Source: Tubiluchus corallicola
Lineage: Eukaryota; Priapulida; Priapulimorpha; Priapulimorphida; Tubiluchidae
DNA length: 64,000 bases
Reading direction: 5' to 3'
Assembly (NCBI GenBank): GCA_030141605.1
Contig: JAQGDQ010000777.1
Span: 27,501 to 91,500, forward strand
Each line of letters begins with the position of its first letter. Within the stretch, counting starts at the first letter, position 1. Positions 44,601-58,300 of the stretch are shown here, in pieces. Below the pieces are notes generated by a model that did no database searches, was not told the origin of the DNA, and saw nothing but the letters and a program-made list of their open reading frames with translations. Both the position numbers and the translations under genes were made by a program.

Positions 44601-47600
44601 TTTATAGGGAGAAAGGAAGAAAACATTTACTTTTCATAATTAGATTTTCCTAATCAATTTTGCGAGCAATAGAAACAGCACAGTTTAGCACAAAGAAGAT
44701 TATCTTGAGCTGTTCCGGAAACTTCCGTCCTTATCCCTTGACTTTCGTTACATTTTAGCTCCAGGAAGTCTTGATACACTGCTTAGTAAACGAGGTCCAG
44801 TCTCAAAAGAGCCATTCCTCTGTCGCGAGCACTGCGACGCACGTCAGTCCGGGGACGCGTGCTTCCGGAAGCAGCCGGGAACGCCTCCCGGAAAAGCGGA
44901 GAAGGCTGTCGGTGACAAAAGTTGCAGCGGCTGCGTCGAAAGCTGCAGAAAAGTAAGAAGTGCTTTGCGTAGTCTTGTAGGCAACATAGTTTGTGTCGCA
45001 CACTTTATTTGTGATTCTTAATTTAAACAACAACAATAATAAGTCTACATGTGCTACCACCCGCATTTAGAATTATTTATTATTGAACTAAGTCAAGTTT
45101 AATCCAATGTCGTGGCCTAGGTCTGTGCTGCTCAGTCACCTGGGCTTCCCATATATGGTAGTGTTGATTGCTAGTGTTTTACTAGCCAATCAGGTAAGTT
45201 CAGTGGGTGCACGTGACTTGGGTAGCTCTGCCAAGGCCTGCTGGAGTTTTTTTCTTGAGCATTGCTGTTGAATGGTCACCATGTGTCTTCTTTCCTGTAA
45301 TTATTAGCATAAAGAGAAATAAAGTCTTTCACAGTTCAACAAATTTCATATTCTTTGCTTCAACCACCAGAGTGAACCAATCTACAACAGTCTACACTAA
45401 CTTCAGTCTTTCACAGTTCAACACAATTTTATATTCTTTGTTTCAACCATCAGAGTGAACCAGTCTACAACAGTCTGCACTAACTTCAATCTTTCACAGT
45501 TCAACACAATTTCATATTCTTTGTTTCAACCCCCAGAGTGAGCCAGTCTATAACAGTCTACACTAACTTCAGTCACTCACAGTTCAACACAATTTCATAT
45601 TCTTTGTTTCAACCACCAGAGTGAGCCACTCTAGACTAACTTCAGTCTAATATACTTCAAGCTCTCTACAAATTCAATCCTTCTATGCTCTCAACAATAA
45701 AGTTTTCTACAGTTTGTTTCTGTCATTTATGAATAGTTTGTGCAGTTTCACCTGTTTGCAAGGATTTTAAGTGTTCTGTAGCATTGAATCACAAAATAAG
45801 AGTGGAGTTGCAAGCTTTTTTCCATAAAATAGAAATATCGGCTTTACATTTTTCACTCTTTTGCCATTGTGAAAAGAAATGCTACTTGCTGTAATTAAAT
45901 AATAATAATAATGGTTATAATAAATTCAACTAAACATGCATCTTACTGTAGCTTCTTCAAAGGAAGATAGGATGATTTTTCATATAGTATCCCATTTTGA
46001 AGTCCGTTAAAAACTATGCATTTTAACACAATTAATACTGGAAAAAAGCATTTCTAATAATTCTAATTAATGGTGGGCGAGCCCAACTTTTGATGACATC
46101 ACAAACTAACAAAATTTTCAATAGCAAAAATGTTCTACGAGCGTGTTGCTATAAGATTTGTCGAAAATCTGTTTTTAATTTGTCTAAGGCAGCAAATGCA
46201 TGTCATGTATAATTTTGCATGAAAATCCATTGTATAAGGAGTAGAAACTTAGAAAAATTATCTACTATCATCTAATTGTTGTTTAGTGAGAGCAGCTTTT
46301 CATTAACCCTTGCAAAACGCAGCAAACGCTTGCGGCCCTGAAGGAGTTAAGCAATTGTTTTCCAAAAATAAAAACGATTTGTACAAAAGTACTTAACACC
46401 GTGAAAATCTAAACACGGTAAAACATATTTCTGCCTACTATTGTTGTTGTATTTCCTCGCAAATTGTTTCAGAGAATCGACAACAGATGGCGGCGCTGTG
46501 TCAAAGAACGAAGTCGGTGAGACTCTAAAGCTCGTTAGAAAACAGGTTGATATTATAATCGAGAGAATCCGTTTGCAGGTATGTTTCACTTCAGCCACAT
46601 ACTTTCCTTATCATTAATGTACAGTCATACCTCGGTTTTCGAACGTCACCATACTCGTACAAATCGGTTTTCGACAAGAAAATTCGGCTGAAATTGTCTC
46701 TGCTCTCAACCAGAATTTCGGTACTCGACCAACCGCCAGACACGTGATGAACACATGCGGGGCAAGCCGAGTAGAGCAGAGCGTAGCCGACCGCGCCCGA
46801 GAGTACAAGATGTGAATTGCCTAACATCCCTAAGTGCTTTCTTCACTGATTTTTCTCCGCTTTTTCATGCAGGAACAATTAGGTTTTTCTTTCAAAGTAA
46901 TTTTATTATGTTTTTCTTATCAATTATATCACATCTACTGTTTGAATAAACATTTTTGCATTATTGTATTTCGTCTTAGTAATACTTTACAGTTTATTTG
47001 GTGCTTATTTGCTTTTACATTATTTCTTATGGGAATAAATGATTTGGTACTCAACCTTTTTAGGAACGAAGTATCGTTGAAAACAGAGTTATGACTGTAT
47101 TTGAAATAGCATGCAATTAGTGCAATTTAGCTGCAGTTTCCGTGCAAAATTGTTAACAGACCAACCGAATTCGATTGAAATGAGTTTTTTTAACTTGAAT
47201 TAGATTCAAATCTAAAATCATCAGTTTGAATAATTCAGTACTTTAACCACATACGTTCTTTATCATTAATTATTATTATAATAAACAGATATTTTTAGCT
47301 TATTGCTTGTTGGTTCTTCAGTGTAAACATTAGCAATATGCAACACTCTTCGAAATGAAAAATCAAAATTAAGAAAAATTTCTTCTCTATTAGGGCTTGT
47401 TATGGCTATTCAATGATTTCGAAGAATGTTGCATATTGCTAACTTTTACACAGAAGAAGCAACAAGCAATAATAGATAAAGATAAAGCTGAAGAGTATGA
47501 CATGAAAAGGAATGGAGATGATTCATCATCTCGAAAACGTGTTGCACGAAAAGTAGATGCTGTAGCATACTACAAACATTCGACAACTCATGCATCAGCA

Positions 47601-48441
47601 CAGTGGTAAATTTACTTGTCGAGTTTTAGTACAATTCACTGAATATCTTACAGAAGCAGTGTTCTTCAATTTTCGCTTTCACAAACACGAGCAACACGCT
47701 TGTGGAATACTTTTGCTGTTGAAAATTTTGTTAGTTTGTGATGACATCAATAGTTGGGCTCGCCCACCATTAATTAAGTTTTTAATCTATCATTCAATTA
47801 TCAGAAACGCTTTTGCAGTGTTAAAATGTATACTTTTATCGTATTTGAAAATGGGGTAGTGTGTGAAAAATCATCCTGTCTTCCTTTGATGAATGCGAAA
47901 AATATCAATATTTAATAGCATTAGAAATTGTCATAATGATTTATTAAACTGGATATTATATTCATTGTAATAATGTAAATATATAAATATTTTATTGACA
48001 ATTTACAATCAATACAATTACAATTACTATTACAAGCTACAAAAAATTACGTAAACAATGCAGTACATTACAATGAAGAAAAAACCACACAGACAAAACC
48101 CCGCACATGGGGTATAATCTTCAACACAATATACAATAAAACACAGTAATAATAGTAGTAATAGTAGTAGTAGTAGTAGTAGTAGTTGCAGCAGCAGCAG
48201 CAGCAGTAGTACTAGTAGTAGTAGTGGTAGGTATGTGGGTGGGTGGTTAGGTAGGTAGGTAGAAGTAGTAGTAGTAGTAGTAATAATAATAATATTAATG
48301 ATGATGATGATGGTGATGGTGATGATGAAAATAATAATAATAATAATAGTAATTGTAATAATAATGATAGTAATAGTAATAGTAATGGTAATAGTAATAG
48401 TAATAATGATAGTAATAATAATAATAATAGTAATAATAGTA

Positions 48442-48499
<58 letters not shown>

Positions 48500-51400
48500 A
48501 ATAATAATAATAATTATAAATATTAATCATTATTGGTTGCATTGCTTAACTTTATGTAGAATTCTAGTTCATACAACTTTTCTCATTCTCTTTCAGGATG
48601 GCAATTTAGAAATTCTTACTTGTGGATTGGCTGTGTTGGCGGAAAGTGTTGCCGTTGCTATGGCGACTGCTGGCGCTTTGCAGACTACTTGGGAATACTG
48701 GTTGCCATCGTTTTCCACATCAGCAGTGTGTACGCTTTGCATAGAGATGGTTAATTATGCTGCGTCTACAGGTGGAGCCACTGGTTATAAGTTCTACATG
48801 TCGGTACTGCATTTTGTAGCAGTTCTACTTTATGTATCAGGTATGCGGGTTTTTTTATATCAGAGTACAAATTTAAAAGAAGACCAGACAATTGTTTAGA
48901 CTCAATCTCTTTTTGATTTACTGTCCAAAATATACGTTCTCTTTGCTATAAAAGTTACCAATTGTTTCTTATATTTGAATAATTAGCTTAGAAAGTTAAT
49001 TAACGGCAACCAAACACATCTATTGCTTACGTCAGGGACTAACCACAACTTGAGCAATGGCAGGCATCTTCCCTTGCACGTCAAGCATGTTTGCGTTAGT
49101 GTTACTGTTTAAATGCGTGATGTCACGAAAATGAGCTCGCGTCATATGACATCAGAAACCAACACTGCAGTTCATGATCTTGGTTATCACGGTACTGTCT
49201 TCTATTTGTCGGCCACGCGAATGTGACAAAAAGGCGCCACTGCCAATCTTAGTAGATTCACTGAGCTTTGAGCATGTAGCTTTGAAAGTTTAACAAAATT
49301 TCTGTTTCTGAATTAATTATTGTTGATTCTAACCTTTGATTTAAAAAAAAGCTATTGTAATTTTCAATATTTTAGAGCATTCTTTATTCTGAACTAATGT
49401 TTACACAAGCATCCAGTTTCCCCTTAAAGCCAGTTCTCCAGAAAATTCTGGTAAATCTGCAGGAGGTCTGGCAGTGCCTCTCACTGGTAAACTAAACTTG
49501 CCATGTTTACTGTGTTACCGTGGTAACGAAACCTTGTATCCTTTGCGAGTCGATGTGTGCAGTTAGCGACGCCCCGTTTTCGTGAAATTTTACAATTTAC
49601 AACGTCGTTTCAATTATTTTGGTTGTCTAAGAAGCATCTAAATGCGAAATCATGAAAAGTTTTTCGCTTGCGCATTACTACGGGGATGCCACCATGTTAG
49701 TATAGTATGCAATGGTGGATACGGGTTTTAGAACATTAGTGGGCCCAACAGCAGTTAGGGGGTCTGGGGGGACAATGTAACCTCCCCTGCGAGGCCTTTT
49801 GGGCCACCCCCTAAATACGGCACTGGTATAGTGTACATGTGAAATCTGTCTGAAATTTATTTATTCATGAATAATACAGTATCTTAATTAGGGACTAATA
49901 TTTTAAAATTAGTTTATACAATTATGTTCATTGTATCTATTCTATTCAATGTATCTAGCTTCAGATGGTATGCAGTTGGAAGCCAATGACTCCATCGATT
50001 TCTCTTCATTAATGTGGATTGTCTCCATTCCCTGGATTGCCGTGGAGTCGTCGTGGGTGGATTTGTGGCTAGTCGATAAGCCGGCAGTGCTAAGAACTTG
50101 CGCTCAGGTTGCACAAATGTTGGGTACGTACAGCTTTTCCCGATTCACTTTTCGCGATTTACTCTGGACGAATTTCCGGAATGGTAGTTATAAACAGGAG
50201 AATTGACTCTTTTTGTAGAAATTTAGAAAGCTGCCATTTGTTGCCTTAAAGGAAAGCCGGATGTTTTTTCATATCCTACCCAATTTTGAAGTACGGTAAA
50301 AAGTATACATTTTAAGATATATAGTAATGCCAAAGCATTTCTTATAATTAACCTAAAACCTTAATTTGCGGTGGTTGAGCCCAGCTAGTGATGACATCAC
50401 AAACTAACATAATTTTCAACAGCGCAAACATTCCATGAGCGTGTTGCACGTGAACAAAAAGTGAAGTACAGTGTGCTGTTGTACAACATACAGTGTGTTA
50501 TACAGAAGCTTGGCAAATTTTGAGTTTAAAATTTAACTTTTTAATCTTAAATTTTAAACTCAAAATTAACACACTGTATAACAATATATATATATTGAGT
50601 TTTTGGAAGACCAGTATTGCCATTTTTGTAAATCGCGTAAATTCGTTGAGAAAATTTTTATGGACCCAGTACATTATTTCACAAGCTGACCGCTAGTTGG
50701 CAGGCCGTCACTTTGTTTACATTATTTACATCAGTGCAACGACGTGTATATCTCTATGTATAAAAATGTAGAATCAATTTTGCGGAGTTATTTGAGTCAA
50801 TTGCAGACAGTTTTTATATACTTTTGCATAAGAGCGGCCAGTACTTAGGCGTTTTTGAGACAATTAGGTATCGTGTATCCTTGATAGTTGGGTATTTTAA
50901 ATTATGCATGAAACAAGGTAATTGATATTTTGAGTCCACTTAGAGGCTCTCTATGGTCACAAAATCGAAATTTGTTGCTGGCTCCAAGGGGGCTTTGCTC
51001 CTCAATTGCATTGCTGGCCTAGACGGCTCCCAAACCCCCAGCCTGTTTCAGAGTTTTTTGCAGTTTGTCACTCTCATCCCTGCAGTCAACCTCTGATATA
51101 AGGGACACCTCGAGACTAGAAAAAATCGTTCCTTATATCCGATGTCTTTATAACCGAAGTTGAGTCAGACCGAGGGTGTATCTAGACCTGTACTTCTCTG
51201 TACTTTTACCCATATTTTTATGGATTATTGCTACACATTCAGTGCAAACGGTATGTAGGAAGCTCCTTCAGTGATGAGAGATGTATGTGACCACGGAAAC
51301 CGAGCTGTTCGAAGGTCGAGTTTGCAAAAAATTGAGGTTAAAGATCTATCAATTTCGCTTTGATCATTGAGTCCCTTATATGCAAGGTAATTTGCCTGGG

Positions 51401-52258
51401 TTTCTATTACGCTGGACCTGAAGATATTGTCCCTTATAACCGAAAGTCTCTTATATCCCGAGTACCTTATATATGAAGATTTTCACATAGGAAAAACGTT
51501 ACGAAAAATCGGAATTGGTGTTTATACCCGAGGTTGACTGTATTTGGTTATTTGTATTTAGGAGTGATTTTCCGCATGACAATTACATTGAGCTAAAATG
51601 TTTGCTTTTCTATACTTTTGTATTTACTAAATGATTTAATGGATTTTTTCAGACGAAGCCGCCCAGTGCAGATGCATCGATCTCCTTGGAATGTTCCCGA
51701 AGGGCGTGGCACCGGGATGGAAGATACACGTCATCAGGCTGGCCTTGGTAAAATGCATCTATTGTATCTTTCGCTAATAAGCCGGGACAGTTTGCGTAAC
51801 TTTGAGCAATAGCAAGGATATTTAGAGTTGGTAGTTAACACTTTAACCCACTTTTACGCTAAGTACAGTTCAGCAGCGCAAACTAGAATGTAGCACTCAA
51901 TGATCGAGTTTACGAAAAAGGCGCTTGTGGAGTGAATGGAACCTAGTTTGTTATGAAGATTTCTGTGTGCAATAAAACAGCATGTAAGTGATACCAGACG
52001 GTTTAGACAAACAATTAGACCAGATGGTTTAGTCTAACGGTAGGGAGGACTGAGAGAACCAGCGGCGGGAGGACCTAAGATTTTAAAAATGGTACATGCT
52101 GTTGCCCTGCCTGGCACGTGGTATTTAGGGTAAAAGTGGGGTAATAATAGTCTCTGTTATGTAGATGTAGGTTGTTATTTACAGTCGGCGATAATAGCTC
52201 TTTGAGCTAATGTTAATTGTTGACCAAAAGCGACTTTAAATAATGATTATTATTATTA

Positions 52259-52305
<47 letters not shown>

Positions 52306-55300
52306 CAAATTTTCAAGATGATTTTTCAAGCTTTATCTGTGAAGTGCACTTTAAATTAGCTTTTTGGAAAAGAAAAATGTTCTGTGATTTTCAGACACTG
52401 GAGGACAGTGCTCTTCTTTACTCGTCGGCTTTGCGGGCCTTTGTGAATATCTTGCACAGACACGGGTCGACGTCGCATCGCCTTGTGGCTGACCTGCTAC
52501 ATGCGGCGTTATCGACAGAAAACAAAGCATTGCTGCTGACGTTGGCTAACATATCGGCGCCGTTGTCGTGTATTCTTGCCGGCCAAACCGTTGTGAAAAG
52601 GTAAGGTAGCACTTTTGTCCTTTCAGAGAAGATATTTGCTTAGATTTGTATAAGTGACGAATCTTCTAAGTTTGAGCTGTTTTATATTAGTCTGTGTGGA
52701 CGTTGGAATTGTCCATTGTAGTTAGGTGCTGCCATCTATGTGCTCATTGCTCTTGAGAATATTTAATATATATATATATATATATATATAAAGTTAGTAG
52801 AGCATCTCTGCATGAGTGTATCATTGTTAATGATTGTGGAAGTTGGTATTGTACAGTGTAGTTAGGTGCTGCCATCTATGTCCTAATCTTCTTACATTCT
52901 ACCAGCTGACTTACCTTCAGTGTAATTGTATGGTCCAGTGACTACATACACACTGGTCCTCTCCCTATCTGACTTTAATGGTTGTTGTGAAGCCTGTGCA
53001 ACTCTGCATAGGTCAAGTTCTATACCTGTATACTGACCGTGAAACAGGTTTTACTGACTGTTTTTGCTTTCTAGTTTTTGCTCAATGTTCAGTGCAGCAG
53101 TTTTGCTACTCGTGTTTTCTCTGTAAAGACTAAATAAACACTTTTCTGTTGTGCGCAGTGCAAATATTTAATATAGATTTTTGGTTCCTATCCATACTTC
53201 TCTGTGTCTAAACTCAATCATAACAAAGTGACTGAACAACAACTTCAAAAATGACTTTCGCAGTCTGTTCTGTTAAAGGAAAACTGAACCCCATCTTAAA
53301 TCATAACTCAAAACAATCTACCTTTATTGATTATTGAAATAAAATACAGTTAACTGTACCAAATACGAGTATAAGGTACTTGCTTATAAGGGACCACCAA
53401 CACTGGTCCCGACTTTTTGTAATGTTTTTCCTTATAAAAATCTTCGAATATAAGGGACGATATCTTCAGGTCCCGCATTATAGAAACTCAGGTAAATTAC
53501 CTCGCATATAAGGGATCCTATAATCAAAGCGAAATGATAGATTTATAACCTCAATTTTTTCACAAACTCGTCCTTTGAACAGCTCGGTTTCCACAGTCAC
53601 ATACATCTCGCATCACTGAAGGAACTTCCTACATACCATTTGCACTGAATGTGTAGCAATAATCCACAAAAATATGGGTAAAAGTACAGAAAAGTGCAGG
53701 TCTAGGTACACCCTCGGTCTGACTCAACTTCGGCTATAAGGGACATCGGATATTAGGGACAATTTTTTTCGGTTCAGAGGTGTCCATTATATCCGAGGGT
53801 GACTGTACATGTTATGCAAAGATGCAAAGCCTACTAGTGCACTAGTGTTTATGATAGAGGCAAGATTGCACATTTTTGTGCTTCTGTCACATTCTCATCG
53901 TATCTGCTATCTCACTCATCAAAAGGCATCTTTTGCTTCAGTTATTTTCATCTTTCCAATATCATGTTAGAGTTTTGTCCAGCTGCTGACCAATTGTATC
54001 ATTATTTAGTCTGTGCATTTTACGTTGGTATTTTTTATACGCATTGATCAGTTTCGTAACATAAAAATGGATAAAATTGATAAACAAACTCTCTCTCTCT
54101 CTCTCTCCCTCCCTCCCTCATTCTTTCTCTCTCTCCCTCACTTTTATTTTACTTTACTTTACTTTTGTTCATTTACTTTGTGTGTCACTAAGTGATAATT
54201 GTAAATATTTAAAACTGTTTTATGTACTTTGTCCTGAATGTATTTTTGTATATATGAACCTAGAGTTTTCGATAAAGACTCAAAGAACAAGAAAAGGGGT
54301 ACCTGAAGTAAGTTTCAGAAAAATCGCCTTAAAAAATTATATTTAGAATATTTAGTTAGTTTGTTAGTTTGACCTATTATTATGTTTTGGTTATGCCTCT
54401 TTTCTCTAGAGCCGTAAACTTCAAACCTGGGTCGTCACTAACGCGTCTCTTAGTACTGGAGTGTTCTTACTGTTCTAATGGTTTTGCACTAAAAGCATTG
54501 CCAGTGGAGAGAGAGGTCAAATTAGTGGACGTGGAGTTGGTTGCTCCATTTTTTTCGCTTCTCACCAATTTTGATCCGGAAGTGAAGCTTGGTGAGTAAG
54601 CTCAGTTGTTTTGTCATCTTGTTAAAGGAAAATCGGACGATTGTTAAGACTCAATCTTGTTTTAATTTACTGTCCAAAATATACATTTTCTTGCCTATAA
54701 AAGTTATCAATTGTTTCTTATATTTGAGTAATTAGTTTAGAAAGTTAATTAACGGCAACCAAAACTGTGGCTACTTTGTGACGTAAGTGATAGCTGTAGC
54801 AACTGAACACAGCTATTACTTACATCACAAACTAACCACAGTTTGTGCAGTAAGGCAATCAAACAGAAATATGGAAGCCAGTGACATTTTACTTAAACGA
54901 AAACCGGACGATTGTTTAGACTCAATTTTATTTTAATTTACTGTCCAAAATATACGTTTTCTTGCCTGTAAAAGTTAACTATTGTTTCTAATGTTAAAGT
55001 AATTTCCTTGGAAATTTAATTAGCGGCAACCGAACACAGCTGTAACTTATGTCACGAACTAACCACAGTTTGTGCAATGGTAGTCATCTTCTGCCAAGAA
55101 CATCTGTGTAAGCGGAGATTGCTATAAGACGCTGATGTGACGTCACGATATTACTTATGACAGTACAGCGCCTATTTGTCGGCCACGCGAATGTAACAAA
55201 AAGACCCCTTTGCCAATCTTAGTAGATTCGCGCGTTGCTTTGAATGTTTAATGAAATTTGAGTATCCGAGGTAATTATTATTTAATCTAAGCTTTGATTT

Positions 55301-58300
55301 AAAATAAACTACTGTAGTTTTCAATATTTTAGAGCATTCTTTATTCTGAACTATAGTCTACACAAGGTTTTCCTTTGAGTTTAATTGCAAGGAAGTAAAT
55401 TAAAAAAACTGAGCGTGTATTTGAACCAGGTATCTTTGGACTTCAAGTCCATCTTCATGATCGTTAGACAGCGCAACATGTAATTCAGACCTTTTTTCTA
55501 GTTTGTCTTCAAAAATTCTAGTTATTGTGCTTTTGTATCATCTTTAATGGATTGTGTACAATGATCTTTAAACGTTTACGCCACCACCACAGTAATAAAT
55601 TGCCTAATGTGTATCAGTCGACTTGTCTAATACAGGCAGCGTGTAAAATTTAGCCATACCAGTGTTTGTCATACCAAATGTGCTTGTGGCTTGCAGTAAT
55701 GGTAGTTGCTGTGAAACACACGTGAAACTTATGTTCGTTGCGCATGAAACTGGTGTTTGTTGCGTGTGAAACTGGTGTTTGTTGCACATGAAATTAATGT
55801 TTGTGTCGCATTAAGCTGGTGTTTGTTGCACGTAAACAGGTGTTTGTAGCGAGTGAAACTGGCGCGTGAAACTGGTGTTTGTTGCGTGTGAAACTGGTGT
55901 TTGTCGCACATGAAACTGGTGTTTGTTGCTCGTGAAACTGGTGTTTGTTGCGTGAAACTGGTGTTTGTTGCACATGAAATTAATGTTTGTGTCGCATTAA
56001 GCTGGTGTTTGTTCCACATGAACTGGTATTTGTTGCGAGTGAAACTGGTGTTTGTTACACGTGAAACTGATGTTTGTTGCGAGTTAAACTGGTGTTTGTT
56101 GCACGTGAAACTGGTGTTCGTTGCGCGTGAAACTGGTGTTCGTTGCGCGTGAAACTGGTGTTCGTTGCACGTGAAACTGGTGTTTGTTGCGAGTGAAACT
56201 GGTGTTTGTAGCTCGTGAAACTGGTGTTCGTTGCACGTGAAACTGGTGTTTGTTGCGAGTGAAACTGGTGTTTGTTGCTCGTGAAACTGGTGTTTGTTGC
56301 ACGTGAAAGTTATGCTTGTTGTGCATGAAAATGGTGTTTTTATGCACGTGAAACTGATGCTTGTTGCATGCAGTGTTGGTGTATTACTAGTGCTTGTTTT
56401 TAAGTCTTTGTTTTAAAGCTTAATTACTCAACTTTTGCTAAAAATGTCACGTATTACTGTCTTCAGAATTCAGCATTGATTGTGTATCGTGCTACACCAT
56501 TTAACGTAATCACTTATCGGATAGACAGAGATGCTTAAATCCATCAACTGTGTGCTATTTCTTCATTGATTTTTTTTATTCACAGAGATCGTTTCGGCTC
56601 TAAAGTCATTATTTACTCATGTGAGGCTGGACGGTTCTGAGAGCATGAAGTACGTGGAAATGTTCCTCTCTTTGTTGGATGATGCCAACGAGCAAATTCA
56701 GGAGATGTTCAGGTTCCGGAGTATTTTCTATACTTGCTAAACAATTTTAGTACAGTGTTCCCTCGCTACTTCTTAGTTCGTTAATCGCCGACTCGCTGTT
56801 TTGCGGGTTTTCAAAAATATTAATGTAAAATATTTATCGCTGTATTTTCGCTGTTTTGTGGGTTTTTGCAGTACTCCGTCTAAACTATTTTTGCACAGGC
56901 GTAGTACGTATTGTACAGTAACGTATAGATTTGATGAATTTTGCATAAAAAATCATAAACTGTATAAAAATATTAATTCTAACATTAAAAGAATATTATA
57001 AATCATAAAAAATTACCATTTACAGTAAATAGTGTATTTATTCAGCAGATGAATACACACCAAAAACTAAATGTAGTTCTTGCGCCCGCTTGAGATGCTA
57101 CTCAATGGTGAGAGCACATATCAAAGTTTTAAAATTAAGTATCTAGGTTTAAGAGTTTAAAACATTTTTATGAACATTTAAGTAAAGTTTTTTAAAAGGT
57201 ACATGTACAGTATGGGAGAAGTTATTAAGGAAATGGGAAAGGGTTATGTATAAGAGTGTGGGGAGGGTTTATAAAGACTTAAAATGTGTAACTACTAAAA
57301 TAGGTATACCGTCTCTACTTCGCGGAAATTCACTTATCGCGGGTGGGCCTGGAGCGGAACATCCACGATAAGTGAGGGAACACTGTACCTGCTAAATGCC
57401 TCCTTATAAGTTATACAGTCAATTATTGAGAACACCAGGGCTTATAATTTTAAATTGCATTTTCACCATGTTCCTCAATTAACACAACGTCTAATAATCA
57501 TGTTAGCGTTTTTAAGTGACTTTTAAACAATTGACTTCAATGTAAGTGTTTCTTTGGTGAAACAGTGGTGCACTATGGGATGGCGAAGAAGTGGCGCAAA
57601 CGTTTAAATTATTAAGCGCAAGAAAACCCTTCATAAACATAAAGCTTGAAAAATTCGTTTTGAAATTTTATATCACTTACATACTGCCCTTTTGCATGCA
57701 GGACTTCAATAGGCAGTCACGCTGTATAAAACGTGTAAATTTAAACTCCCGCGATGACCGTTAGACGCAGCCATCTTGACGACAGGTCATTTGAAACAAG
57801 TTTAGATAACATTGTGTGAAATTTGAAAAAATAATCAGAGCATGCATAGCACACGTGTTACTAACTGAGTAAAATTTTAAATTGCTGTATCTTGTCAATA
57901 AGATTAAAAATACGTTTTTTGGTTAGTGAGTGGTGCTTCCTAGAGGGTGATTCAGCCACGTTTTACTAATTGGTGAAAACATTTAAAATAATTAATAATT
58001 TTTTTTCTAGTTACATAAGTCTTTCTAGCAGGTAAACGAAATGCTACGTAATATAACTTTGCATGGAAAGTTTTTTAAGATATACCTTGAGATTCCCTTT
58101 TCTTCCAATATAAAAAAGATTAGATAGAAATGGATTATTTTACATTTCGTGTTATTCTTCAAGCACGGTGGCTGCTTAGTTGTGCACACAAAGAGCTCGG
58201 CCAACTAACCGTCGTCCACCGTCTTTGTTATTTCAGCAAAGTTGTTCCGTACCTGCTTCGTTGCGGGACTGCGTCAAAAGATGGCAGCACCGAGATTCGC

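Noticed and set aside
48030-48542. 170-residue minus ORF rich in Leu/Ile/Thr and the plus-strand Asn/Ile ORF
   Set aside because: Pure translation of the compound trinucleotide microsatellite; no start context or splice logic.
54077-54346. Ser/Leu-rich ORF upstream of ATR exon 14
   Set aside because: Driven by a (CT)n tract; no splice sites or homology.
55419-55485. Functional tRNA-Ser
   Set aside because: T stem does not pair and the long variable arm is absent.
56084-56347. Minus ORFs reading repeated ATNTSF/NKHQFH peptides
   Set aside because: Shadow of the 22-bp minisatellite, open by chance in several frames.
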